A DNA stretch of 11,715 nucleotides from Phyllobacteriaceae bacterium (GTDB taxonomy: Bacteria > Pseudomonadota > Alphaproteobacteria > Rhizobiales > Ancalomicrobiaceae), in NCBI GenBank assembly GCA_012517025.1, contig JAAYVT010000678.1, positions 1 to 11,715 of the forward strand, written 5' to 3'. Below the pieces are notes generated by a model. That model was given only the letters and a program-made list of their open reading frames with translations. It searched no databases and was not told where the DNA came from. Below, piece by piece: positions 1-7,000 of the stretch. How positions within the stretch are numbered: position 1 is the first letter of the stretch; every line of letters starts with the position of its first letter. The translations under genes were made by a program, and so were the position numbers.

Positions 1-95
1 TAGGGATAGACGGTCGAATCCTCGTCCGTCACGTTGGCCATCACATAGGCGGCGCCTCCGAGCAATCCGGCGATCACGGCGAGTTTCTCGATCAT
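1..95 (-). CDS. Partial CDS, N-terminus of a small exported or membrane protein
   Basis: Only the first 31 codons lie in the window; the gene continues past the left edge. The peptide begins MIEKLAVIAGLLGGAAY, a short charged start followed by a hydrophobic run of about 15 residues, then an acidic stretch (VTDEDSTVYP). This looks like a signal peptide or single membrane anchor. The ATG is supported by a good ribosome-binding site on the minus strand (AGGAG ending 7 bases before the start). It lies about 100 bp downstream of the 196-777 gene on the same strand and could share its transcript. The AT-richer gap between them could equally hold its own promoter. The family is not recognisable from so little sequence. 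Confidence 0.6.
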   Translation of the reverse strand, partial: MIEKLAVIAGLLGGAAYVMANVTDEDSTVYP

Positions 96-195
96 CTTCA
101 ACTCCTACAATCAGTAATGATTCAATACTGTATCTGGGTTGTTGAAATTCGATGAATTCGATCGGCCGAATCCTCCCGATCGGCGTCGGCGCGCA
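96..195. promoter_or_regulatory. AT-richer gap with short repeats, possible promoter region
   Basis: This 100-bp gap is clearly richer in A/T than its surroundings. It contains a near-perfect tandem 9-base repeat, (A/G)AATTCGAT, at 145-162 and a small ATAC-T-GTAT inverted repeat at 125-133. Both lie upstream of the partial gene at the left edge. The layout suits a regulatory region for that gene, but I could not find a convincing -35/-10 pair, so the role is an inference. Confidence 0.3.
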
Positions 196-777
196 TCACG
201 GCCGCGCGCCGACGGCACCGAATCGCGCCGCCCCGGTCCCTTCGTGTTCCGACCGGCGCGAAGCCTCCGCGGCACGATCCACCGACGCGCCGAGTGCGGC
301 CGCGTTCTCGACGGACGCCGCCACGATCGCCGGCCCGAGCCGCGACACGTCGTAATCCCGCCTGTCCAGGGTCGCCGCGATCTGTTCCCGCATGGCGGCG
401 ACGTAGAGACCACGCGCCGCCGCTTTCATCTCCGATCTCCGCGCGGCACTCTCGTTTCCGCCGTCCGGCACCCGCAGATCGAGGTCGACCCGGGTCCGAC
501 CGTCTCCGGCATCGGTGAGCGCCGCGACGTAGCGGAGGATTTCTCGGCCGTCGCGTCCGACGATCCAGGCGATCCGAACCGCGTCGGCCTCTCGCGTCTC
601 CTCGATCCGCACCTCGAGCTCCGACGCATGGCGGCCGAACACGAACATCGCCGGTGGCATCGTCCGCAGAAGGTCACGCGCCTCGGACGACGCCACGGCA
701 TGGACGGTTCCTTCCCGAGGCACGATCGTCGACACGACCACGGCGATCACCGCGAGGAGCCCGACGAACCGCCACAT
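196..777 (-). CDS. Uncharacterised exported or membrane-anchored protein, 193 aa
   Basis: I do not recognise the family. The protein starts MWRFVGLLAVIAVVV, a hydrophobic segment at residues 3-19 typical of a signal peptide or uncleaved anchor, so the rest should be periplasmic. Residues about 50-105 alternate short charged and hydrophobic segments in a pattern that suggests beta strands (ELEVRIEE, VRIAWIVGRDGREILRYVAAL, TRVDLDLRVP). Residues about 110-175 are alanine- and arginine-rich and probably helical. A beta-sheet/helix fold of the lipid- or ligand-binding SRPBCC kind is conceivable but not shown. I chose the ATG at 777 over an upstream in-frame ATG at 882 because it directly precedes the hydrophobic segment and has a purine-rich site (AAAGGG, 5 bases upstream). 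The gene is divergent from the small exported-protein gene at 1158. Confidence 0.65.
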   Translation of the reverse strand: MWRFVGLLAVIAVVVSTIVPREGTVHAVASSEARDLLRTMPPAMFVFGRHASELEVRIEETREADAVRIAWIVGRDGREILRYVAALTDAGDGRTRVDLDLRVPDGGNESAARRSEMKAAARGLYVAAMREQIAATLDRRDYDVSRLGPAIVAASVENAAALGASVDRAAEASRRSEHEGTGAARFGAVGARP

Positions 778-1157
778 GCGCACCCTTTCCCCGACGAAGC
801 GACCACGACGCGGGGACGACCGAATCGCACCGCGCGGTTTTCCGACCGGCCGGCGAACCGCTTCCTCGCACTCCGCGAGCATGACCGCATCTCTTTGCGG
901 AAATCTGAATCATCGCGTTGAGGTTGTATCGTTCGATCGATGCGAGCGCTCCTTCGTCGAGCGCACCGACTTCCCGAATAGACGCCACCTCGACGACAAA
1001 TTTCGAGTAAGCGGCGACATTGTTCGAAAATCAGATACGATCAGTGCTCGCATCCGTGGCTTCCGAGCCTTCGACTGCCGGCGTACACCCTTGTCCACCG
1101 ACACGGAACGCGGTTCGCAGAAATCAGAACCGCCCATCGAAACAAGGAGTTGTCACC
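778..1157. promoter_or_regulatory. Divergent intergenic regulatory region, no gene seen
   Basis: The 380 bp between two divergent genes are visibly less GC-rich than the coding DNA, and the short reading frames here do not show the codon bias of the real genes. Three related elements of the form (G)AAATCAGA occur at about 899-908 (with one change), 1026-1035 and 1120-1128. A 7-bp inverted repeat lies at 1110-1133, just before the ribosome-binding site of the 1158 gene. I expect promoters for both flanking genes here but could not assign reliable -35/-10 hexamers. Confidence 0.4.
1110..1133 (+). repeat. Inverted repeat / leader hairpin upstream of the 73-aa gene
   Basis: GCGGTTC at 1110-1116 is the exact reverse complement of GAACCGC at 1127-1133, with a 10-base spacer. 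It ends 25 bases before the start codon at 1158. A second, overlapping dyad, GAAC-GCG-GTTC, lies at 1106-1116. The arms could form a leader hairpin or be a protein-binding site; the sequence does not decide which. Confidence 0.45.
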
Positions 1158-1379
1158 ATGAAGTACGCCGCTTTCGCCATCGCCGCCGTCGCTCTCGCCG
1201 CCTCGCTGTCGCAGGCCTCCGCCGAGCCGCGCCAGCCCGCCTCCGCGCTCGTCCCCGCCGCCGAGGCGGTGCGCGTCCAGGCCGTCGCCGCCCCGTCGAT
1301 CGTCGAGGGCCGTCAGGCGGCCGTCGCCCTCTCCGCTGCCGAGAGCGTGATCGTCGCCCGCAACGTCTCGCGTCGCTGA
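1158..1379 (+). CDS. Small exported protein of unknown function, 73 aa
   Basis: The protein opens with a textbook signal peptide: MKYAAFAIAAVALAASLSQASA, with a probable cleavage after ASA at residue 22, leaving a mature chain of about 51 residues. The mature part is rich in Ala, Val, Ser and Glu, has no cysteine and shows no motif I recognise. I chose the ATG at 1158 because AGGAG sits 8 bases upstream and the signal peptide begins there; the longer frame starting at 1020 runs through non-coding-like sequence. It lies 73 bp upstream of the DoxX gene on the same strand and is probably co-transcribed with it. Small secreted alanine-rich proteins of this kind are common and poorly characterised. 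Confidence 0.7.
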   Translation: MKYAAFAIAAVALAASLSQASAEPRQPASALVPAAEAVRVQAVAAPSIVEGRQAAVALSAAESVIVARNVSRR

Positions 1380-1452
1380 CCCCCCGCCCCTCCCTTCCGG
1401 CGCGCGCCGCCGACCCCGGCGCCGCCATCCCCCCTGCCCCGAGATCGAGATC

Positions 1453-1860
1453 ATGGACACCCTCACCGCCGGCTACGGCATCTTCCTCCTCCGCCTGGCG
1501 CTCGCCGCGATCTTCGCCGCCCACGCCCACCTCAAGCTCAACGTCTTCACCATTCCCGGCACCATGGGCTTCTTCCGCTCGATCGGCCTGCCGGGCTGGC
1601 TCGCCCCGGTCACCATCGTCGTCGAGTTCGCCGGCGCCGCCGCCCTGGCGATCGGCATCTTCCCCCGCCTCGTCGCCCTGGTGCTGCTGCCGCTGATCCT
1701 CGGCACCATCGTCACGGTGCACGGCAAGAAGGGCTGGCTCTTCTCCAACACCGACGGCGGCTGGGAATATCCCGCCTTCTGGGCCGCGACCCTGGTGGTC
1801 CTCGCCCTGCTCGGCGACGGCGCCCTGACGCTCGCCCCGACCGCGCTGTTGTTCGGCTGA
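1453..1860 (+). CDS. DoxX family membrane protein, 135 aa
   Basis: This is a small inner-membrane protein with four predicted membrane segments, at about residues 8-25, 49-69, 72-89 and 107-121. It carries the usual DoxX landmarks: an N-terminal LLRLALAAIF...AHAHLKL segment, the GLPGWLAPV turn after the first segment, the conserved glutamate in VVEFAGAAAL, a VHGKKGW loop and the GGWEYP motif before the last helix. Length is normal for the family. DoxX-type proteins have been linked to thiosulfate/quinone oxidoreduction and, in some bacteria, to membrane oxidoreductase complexes in oxidative-stress resistance. The substrate here is not predictable. The ATG at 1453 has only a weak GAGATCGAG-like site upstream, which fits translation from a shared transcript with the 1158 gene. 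A hairpin at 1891-1920 follows. Confidence 0.88.
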   Translation: MDTLTAGYGIFLLRLALAAIFAAHAHLKLNVFTIPGTMGFFRSIGLPGWLAPVTIVVEFAGAAALAIGIFPRLVALVLLPLILGTIVTVHGKKGWLFSNTDGGWEYPAFWAATLVVLALLGDGALTLAPTALLFG

Positions 1861-1890
1861 GCCGGACGCCTCTCTCCCGCCCTCCGCCCT

Positions 1891-1930
1891 CGCCCTCGGC
1901 GCCGATCGGCCCCGAGGGCGCGCGCGTTTT
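1891..1930 (+). terminator. Probable rho-independent terminator after the DoxX gene
   Basis: CGCCCTCGG (1891-1899) pairs exactly with CCGAGGGCG (1912-1920), and the 12-base loop itself contains the palindrome GCCGATCGGC. TTTT follows at 1927-1930, 6 bases after the stem. The hairpin starts 30 bases after the DoxX stop codon. The T run is short and displaced from the stem, so termination may be partial. Confidence 0.6.
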
Positions 1931-1971
1931 CGGCCCCGACGGCGGGGTGCCGGGGGACTCGGACGAGCGAT

Positions 1972-2003
1972 GGAAGAAAAAGAAGAAGGACGAGGAGGAG
2001 AAG
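1972..2003 (-). other. Pyrimidine tract downstream of the TetR gene, rut-like
   Basis: On the minus strand these 32 bases are all C or T except one G (opposite 1991), and they begin 31 bases after the stop codon of the TetR gene. No clear stem precedes the T-rich half. An unstructured, G-poor, C/T-rich RNA of this kind resembles a Rho-loading region, so it may help terminate the TetR transcript. The pattern is seen in the sequence; the role is inferred. Confidence 0.35.
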
Positions 2004-2034
2004 CGTCGCCGCCGCACCGCCGCTCCCGGCTCCG

Positions 2035-2685
2035 TCACGCGCGAGCGTCGTCGGAGGCGTGATCCGCCGGCGGCGTCCGATCGACCAGCCCGTGCAGAAA
2101 CAGATCGACGCACAGGCGGACGAAGGTCGGCCGAACGTCTTCCTCCGATCCGCAATCGGGGAAATGCGACATCACGAACATCAGCCCCAGGATGACCCCG
2201 GCGAGCATGCGCGGATCACCGGCGCGCCGCAGTTCGCCCCGCTCCATCCGCCGCGCCAACCATGCCGCCAGATCGTCGCGGGTCGGATCCGCGCCGTGAT
2301 TGCGCAGCACCTCGCGCAGGTCGGGGTCCTGCGCCTCCTCCGCCAATCCCATCTCGACGATCCGCATCTGCTCGCGGAAGGCGCCGCGGTCGAGATCCGC
2401 GCGCAGGATTCCGCCCAGCGCCTCGGCGAGCGGCATGTCGTCGGAAGGTGGAATGACGAAAGTCTCGAGACGATGTCGGTCGAGCGCCGCCGCGAACAGC
2501 GACTTCTTGTTCTCGAACAACCTGTAGAGCGTCGGTTTGGAGACCCCGGCGCGCAACGCCACCATCTCCATCGAGGTTCGGCCGTAACCCAGTTCGCAGA
2601 AGAGCTCGGTTCCCACCGCGATCAATTTTTCTCGGCGCTCTTCGTCCGATACGACTTTCGGACGACCTCGAGACTTCCGCGTCAT
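2035..2685 (-). CDS. TetR/AcrR family repressor, probable regulator of the adjacent pump, 216 aa
   Basis: The N-terminal domain (residues about 14-60) is a clear TetR helix-turn-helix: EERREKLIAVGTELF, then YGRTSMEMVALRAGVSKPTLYRLFENK, containing the hallmark GVSKPTLYRLF recognition helix. Residues about 75-216 form the helical ligand-binding and dimer domain, with a hydrophobic MLAGVILGLMFVM helix near the end. Length is typical. The gene is divergent from the efflux operon with a 138-bp gap holding a palindrome that overlaps both promoters. The expected role is therefore repression of the pump and of itself, relieved by a pump substrate. The start is uncertain: ATG at 2685 matches usual family N-termini but lacks a good ribosome-binding site, whereas an in-frame GTG at 2718 would add 11 residues and has a G-rich GGGTGGG upstream. 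The much longer in-frame extension to 4113 is antisense to the adaptor gene and not real. Confidence 0.9.
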   Translation of the reverse strand: MTRKSRGRPKVVSDEERREKLIAVGTELFCELGYGRTSMEMVALRAGVSKPTLYRLFENKKSLFAAALDRHRLETFVIPPSDDMPLAEALGGILRADLDRGAFREQMRIVEMGLAEEAQDPDLREVLRNHGADPTRDDLAAWLARRMERGELRRAGDPRMLAGVILGLMFVMSHFPDCGSEEDVRPTFVRLCVDLFLHGLVDRTPPADHASDDARA

Positions 2686-2763
2686 GCGCGAATGAATGTT
2701 CGAAGAGTCTTCGTTCACGCGCCGCCCACCCGATTCGGCTCGAATTTCAGTCTGCTCCCGTAC

Positions 2764-2793
2764 TTGACAGACCCACGTGTTGAAAATAACGAT
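2764..2793 (+). promoter_or_regulatory. Candidate promoter of the efflux operon
   Basis: A perfect -35 hexamer TTGACA lies at 2764-2769. At the right distance comes a weak -10, either TAACGA (17-base spacer) or AACGAT (18-base spacer, ending at 2793). The -10 region overlaps the palindrome at 2788-2809. Transcription would start near 2800, giving a leader of roughly 25 bases that contains AGGAG. An alternative pair, TTGAAA at 2780 with TTTTGT at 2803, is also possible. Confidence 0.5.
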
Positions 2794-2811
2794 ACGGTAC
2801 CGTTTTGTAAA
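2783..2811 (-). promoter_or_regulatory. Candidate promoter of the TetR gene
   Basis: Read on the minus strand, TTTACA (2811-2806) is followed after exactly 17 bases by TATTTT (2788-2783), a good sigma-70-type pair. The palindromic core ACGGTACCGT occupies the spacer, so a bound repressor would block RNA polymerase. The leader to the ATG at 2685 would be about 90 bases. Confidence 0.55.
2788..2809. promoter_or_regulatory. Candidate TetR operator palindrome
   Basis: The centre is a perfect 10-base palindrome, ACGGTACCGT (2794-2803). Extending outwards gives 22 bases with half-sites AACGATACGGT and TACAAAACGGT, which agree at 8 of 11 positions. Size and symmetry suit a TetR-family dimer. It lies within the spacer of the minus promoter and overlaps the -10 of the plus promoter, the classical arrangement for autorepression plus repression of a divergent pump operon. 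Confidence 0.6.
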
Positions 2812-2812
2812 T

Positions 2813-2817
2813 AGGAG
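2813..2817 (+). promoter_or_regulatory. Ribosome-binding site fixing the GTG start of the adaptor gene
   Basis: AGGAG at 2813-2817 lies 6 bases before GTG at 2824. The next in-frame ATG is codon 44, beyond the lipobox, so this site decides the GTG start. Confidence 0.75.
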
Positions 2818-2823
2818 CGCTCC

Positions 2824-4086
2824 GTGCTTCCTCGCTCTCTCCTCTTGGCGACCCACCGGCGTGCCGTACCGGTCGGGCTGGCGAGCCTTTTGGCGTTCGC
2901 CGTCCTGAGCGGCTGCAATCAGCAGAAGTCGGCGGGCCTGCCGCCCGGCGCGATGAAGCCGCAGGTCGGCGTGGTGGTGCTCCATCCTCAGGCGGTGGCG
3001 ATCACCGCGGAGCTGCCCGGCCGCACCAACGCCTCCTTCGTCGCCGAGGTGCGGCCGCAGGTGGCCGGCATCGTGCAGAAGCGCCTGTTCGAGGAGGGCG
3101 GCGAGGTCAAGGCCGGCGATCCGCTCTATCTGATCGACCCGGCGAGCTATCAGGCCGTCCTCGACAGCGCCGTCGCCACCCGCAGCAAGGCGGAGGCGGC
3201 GGTCCCCAGCGCCGAGGCCAAGGTCGAGCGCTATCAGACCCTCGCCAAGCAGAACGCCGTCGCCAAACAGGATCTCGACGACGCCGTCGCCACCCTGGCG
3301 CAGGCGAAGGCCGCCGTCGCGGTCGCCGCCGCCGACGAGGCGACCGCCCGCATCAACCTCGAGCACACCCGCATCACCGCGCCGATCTCCGGCCGCATCG
3401 ACAAGTCGACGCTGACCCCCGGCGCCCTGGTCACCGCCAGCCAGACCACCGCGCTGACCACCATCCGCACGCTCGAGCCGATCTACGTCGACATCACCCA
3501 GTCGAGCCGCCGGCTCCTGGATCTGCGGCAGGCGATCGAGGCGGGCCGCGTCAAGATCGCCGGCGACAACGTCAAGGTTCGCCTGCGCCTGGAGAACGGC
3601 GCGCTCTATCCGCTGCCCGGCCGCCTCGCCTTCTCCGAGGCGAACGTCAGCGAGACCACCGGCACCTACGCGCTGCGCGCCGAGTTCCCCAACCCCGACC
3701 GGGTGTTGCTGCCCGGCATGTACGTCCGCGCCACCGTCGAGGAGGGCGTCGCCGAGAACAGCTGGCTGGTGCCCCAGCGGGCGGTGACCCGCAACACCAA
3801 GGGCCAGCCGATCGCCTATTTCGTCAGCGCCGACGACAAGATCGAGGAACGGGTGCTCGAGATCGCCACCGAGATCGGCAACAACTGGCTGATCACCAAG
3901 GGCCTGTCCGACGGCGACCGGGTCGTCGTGGAGGGCCTGCAGAACGCCCGCGCCGGGCGCGAGGTGCAGCCGGTCGAGGTGACCATCGACGAGAATTCCG
4001 GCGAGGTTCGGGAGCGTCGTCAGGGCGCCCTGTCGTCTCCGGTGGTGGTCGCGCGCGACGGCGGCGACGTCGTCCGGGCCGAGTGA
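2824..4086 (+). CDS. RND efflux periplasmic adaptor (membrane fusion) lipoprotein, AcrA/MexA type, 420 aa
   Basis: This subunit links the inner-membrane RND pump to the outer-membrane channel. A lipoprotein signal peptide ends in the lipobox LSGC with the acylated cysteine at residue 31. The two halves of the lipoyl domain are at about residues 72-105 (AEVRPQVAGIVQKRLFEEGGEVKAGDPLYLID) and 180-205 (EHTRITAPISGRID...PGALV). Between them lies an alpha-helical hairpin, about 107-178, rich in Ala, Lys and Glu. The beta-barrel domain follows at about 216-305 (IYVDITQSS ... LLPGMYVRATV) and the membrane-proximal domain at about 306-385 (VPQRAVTRNTKGQPIAYFV). The last 30 residues are a charged tail beyond the conserved part. 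Length is slightly above the usual 380-400. It is the first gene of the pump operon; its TGA overlaps the ribosome-binding site of the RND gene 10 bases downstream. Confidence 0.96.
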   Translation: MLPRSLLLATHRRAVPVGLASLLAFAVLSGCNQQKSAGLPPGAMKPQVGVVVLHPQAVAITAELPGRTNASFVAEVRPQVAGIVQKRLFEEGGEVKAGDPLYLIDPASYQAVLDSAVATRSKAEAAVPSAEAKVERYQTLAKQNAVAKQDLDDAVATLAQAKAAVAVAAADEATARINLEHTRITAPISGRIDKSTLTPGALVTASQTTALTTIRTLEPIYVDITQSSRRLLDLRQAIEAGRVKIAGDNVKVRLRLENGALYPLPGRLAFSEANVSETTGTYALRAEFPNPDRVLLPGMYVRATVEEGVAENSWLVPQRAVTRNTKGQPIAYFVSADDKIEERVLEIATEIGNNWLITKGLSDGDRVVVEGLQNARAGREVQPVEVTIDENSGEVRERRQGALSSPVVVARDGGDVVRAE

Positions 4087-4096
4087 GGAGCCGACC

Positions 4097-7000
4097 ATGT
4101 CGCGTTTCTTCATCGACCGGCCGATCTTCGCCTGGGTGCTCGCGATCGCGGTGATGCTCGCCGGCCTGCTGGCGGTCTACACCCTGGCGATCTCGCAATA
4201 TCCGCAGATCGCCCCGCCGACCATCGGCATCTCGGCGAACTATCCCGGCGCCGACGCCCAGACCGTCGAGAACTCGGTGACCAAGGTCATCGAGCAGGGC
4301 ATGACCGGCGTCGACAATCTCGACTACATGTCCGCCACCTCGACCTCGACCGGACAGACCTCGATCACCCTCACCTTCAAGAGCGGCACCAACGCCGACG
4401 TGGCGCAGATGCAGGTGCAGAACAAGCTGCAGCTCGTCACATCGCAGCTGCCGCAGGTGGTCCAGTCGAACGGCATCACCGTCAACAAGACGTCGAGCGG
4501 CTTCCTGATGGTCGTCGCCTTCGTCTCCACCGACGACCGTCTGTCGACCGACGACCTCGCCGACTACGTCGATTCCTCGCTCAACGACACGCTGAAGCGC
4601 GTCGCCGGCGTCGGCGAAACCCGGCTCTTCGGCTCCAACTACGCCATGCGCATCTGGCTCGATCCGGACAAGCTGGTGAAATACGCGCTGATGCCGGGCG
4701 ACGTCGCCACCGCGATCAAGGCGCAGAACACCCAGGTTTCGGCCGGTCAGCTCGGCGGCCTGCCGGCGGTCGCCGGCCAGCAGCTCAACGCCACCATCAC
4801 CGCCAAGAGCCGCCTGCAGACCCCCGAACAGTTCCGCGGCATCATCCTGAAGAGCGCCACCGACGGCTCGCTCGTCCGCCTCGACGACGTCGCCCGGGTC
4901 GAGCTCGGAGCGAAGAGCTACACCGCGCTGTCGCACTACAACGGCCATCCCTCCGCCGGTCTCGCAATCAGCCTGGCGTCCGGCGCCAACGCCATCTCGA
5001 CCGCCCAGGCGGTGCAGACGACGATCGATCGGCTCAAGGTGACGCTGCCGCAAGGCGTCGAGGTGGTCTATCCCTACGACACCACCCCGTTCGTCCGTCT
5101 GTCGATCGAGGAGGTGGTCAAGACCCTGGTCGAGGCGATCGGCCTCGTCTTCGTCGTCATGCTGGTGTTCCTCCAGAACATCCGCGCCACCCTGATCCCG
5201 ACCCTGGCGGTGCCGGTGGTCCTCCTCGGCACCTTCGGCGTGCTGTCGGTCGCCGGCTATTCGATCAACACCCTGACCATGTTCGCCATGGTTCTGGCGA
5301 TCGGCCTGCTCGTCGACGACGCCATCGTCGTGGTCGAGAACGTCGAACGGGTGATGCGCGAGAAGGGGCTCGGACCGCGCGAAGCGACCATCCAATCGAT
5401 GACGGAGATCACCGGCGCGCTGGTCGGCATCGCCACCGTGCTGTCGGCGGTGTTCGTGCCGATGGCCTTCTTCGGCGGCTCGGTCGGCGTCATCTATCGC
5501 CAGTTCTCCGTCACCATCGTCTCGGCGATGGCGCTGTCGGTGCTGGTCGCCCTGATCCTGACGCCGGCGCTCTGCGCCACCATCCTGCGCGTCACCCCGG
5601 ATCACGCCACCCAGAAGGGCCTGTTCGGCTGGTTCAACCGCGTCTTCGACCGCACCACCGAAGGCTATCGCAAGACCACCGGCGGCGTGCTGGCACGCCC
5701 CCGCCGCTTCCTCGCCGTCTTCGTGCTGCTGGTCGTCGGCATCGGCCTGTCGTTCACCCGCCTGCCCTCCTCGTTCCTCCCGGAAGAGGACCAGGGCATC
5801 CTGATCACCATGGTCAACCTGCCGGTCGGCGCCACCCAGGACCGCACCGAGCGGGTGCTCAAGGAGGTCGCCGACCACTTCCTGCAGAACGAGAAGGAAG
5901 CGGTCGAGGGCGTCATGACCGTCTCCGGCTTCTCCTTCATGGGCCAGGGTCAGAACGTCGGCCTCGCCTTCGTCCGCCTCAAGGACTTCGCCCTGCGCAA
6001 GCGCGCCGACCTCGCCGCCCGGGTGATCGCCGGCCGCGCCATGGGCCGCTTCATGCGGATCCGCGACGCCCAGGTCTTCGCCCTGACGCCGCCGGCGATC
6101 CAGTGCATGGGCTCGTCGTCGGGCTTCGACTTCTACCTCCAGGACACCACCGGCGCCGGCCACGAGAAGCTGATCGAGATGCGCAACCGCATCCTCGGCG
6201 GCGCCGCCAAGAGCCCGCTGTTGTTCGGCACCCGCCCGAACGGCCAGGAGGACACCCCGCAGTTCGCCATCGACGTCGACCAGGAGAAGGCGAGCGCCCT
6301 CGGCGTCTCGCTCTCCGACATCGACACCACCCTCTCCACCGCCTGGGGCTCGGCCTACGTCAACGACTTCATCGACCGCGGTCGTGTGAAGTCGGTCTAT
6401 CTGCAGGGCGAGGCCTCCTTCCGCATGCAGCCCAACGACCTCGATCGCTGGTACGTGCGCAACGGCGACGGCACCATGGTGCCCTTCGCCTCGCTGCTCT
6501 CGACCCGCTGGACCTACGGTTCGCCGCGGCTCGAGCGCTACAACGGGCAGGCGGCGGTGGAGATCCAGGGTTCGGCCGCCACCGGCGTCTCCTCCGGCAC
6601 CGCGATGGACGAGATCGACCGGCTGGTCGCCGAACTGCCCCCCGGCTACGGCCACGAATGGACCGGCCTGTCGGCTCAGGAGCGGCTCTCCGGCAATCAG
6701 GCGACCGCGCTCTATCTGATCTCGGCCCTGGTGGTGTTCCTGGCGCTCGCCGCCCTCTACGAGAGCTGGTCGATCCCCTTCGCGGTGATGTTGGCGGTCC
6801 CCGTCGGCATCTTCGGCGCCCTCGCCGCCGCCCTGCTGTTCGGCCAGAACAACGACGTCTACTTCAAGGTCGGCCTCCTCACCACCATCGGTCTGACCGC
6901 CAAGAACGCCATCCTGATCGTCGAATTCGCCAAGGAACGGGAAGCCTCCGGCATCCCACTCGTCGAGGCGACGCTCCAGGCCGCCCGTCAGCGACTGCGG

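Noticed and set aside
139..921. 260-codon plus-strand frame
   Set aside because: It is antisense to the 196-777 gene, Arg/Pro/His-rich, and starts at a TTG with no ribosome-binding site; the minus-strand frame has a signal-like N-terminus and a purine-rich site.
1105..1130. GGAAC at 1105-1109 as an ECF/EcfG-type -35 element for the 1158 gene
   Set aside because: The expected CGTT-like -10 is not found 16-17 bases downstream.
1947..2195. Highly charged 82-residue frame (KKKKKDEEEKRRRR) starting from GTG
   Set aside because: It comes from the purine-rich tract after the TetR gene, lacks a good ribosome-binding site and overlaps the TetR coding end on the opposite strand.
2686..4113. Long in-frame N-terminal extension of the TetR gene on the minus strand (total 692 codons)
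   Set aside because: It is antisense to the well-supported adaptor gene, has a low-complexity GDR/LAD-rich translation typical of GC-rich shadow frames, and the TetR domain begins cleanly near 2685.
3893..6655. 920-codon open frame on the minus strand
   Set aside because: It runs opposite the RND gene in the frame kept open by GC bias; the product is a repetitive Asp/His/Gly/Arg-rich chain with no domain.
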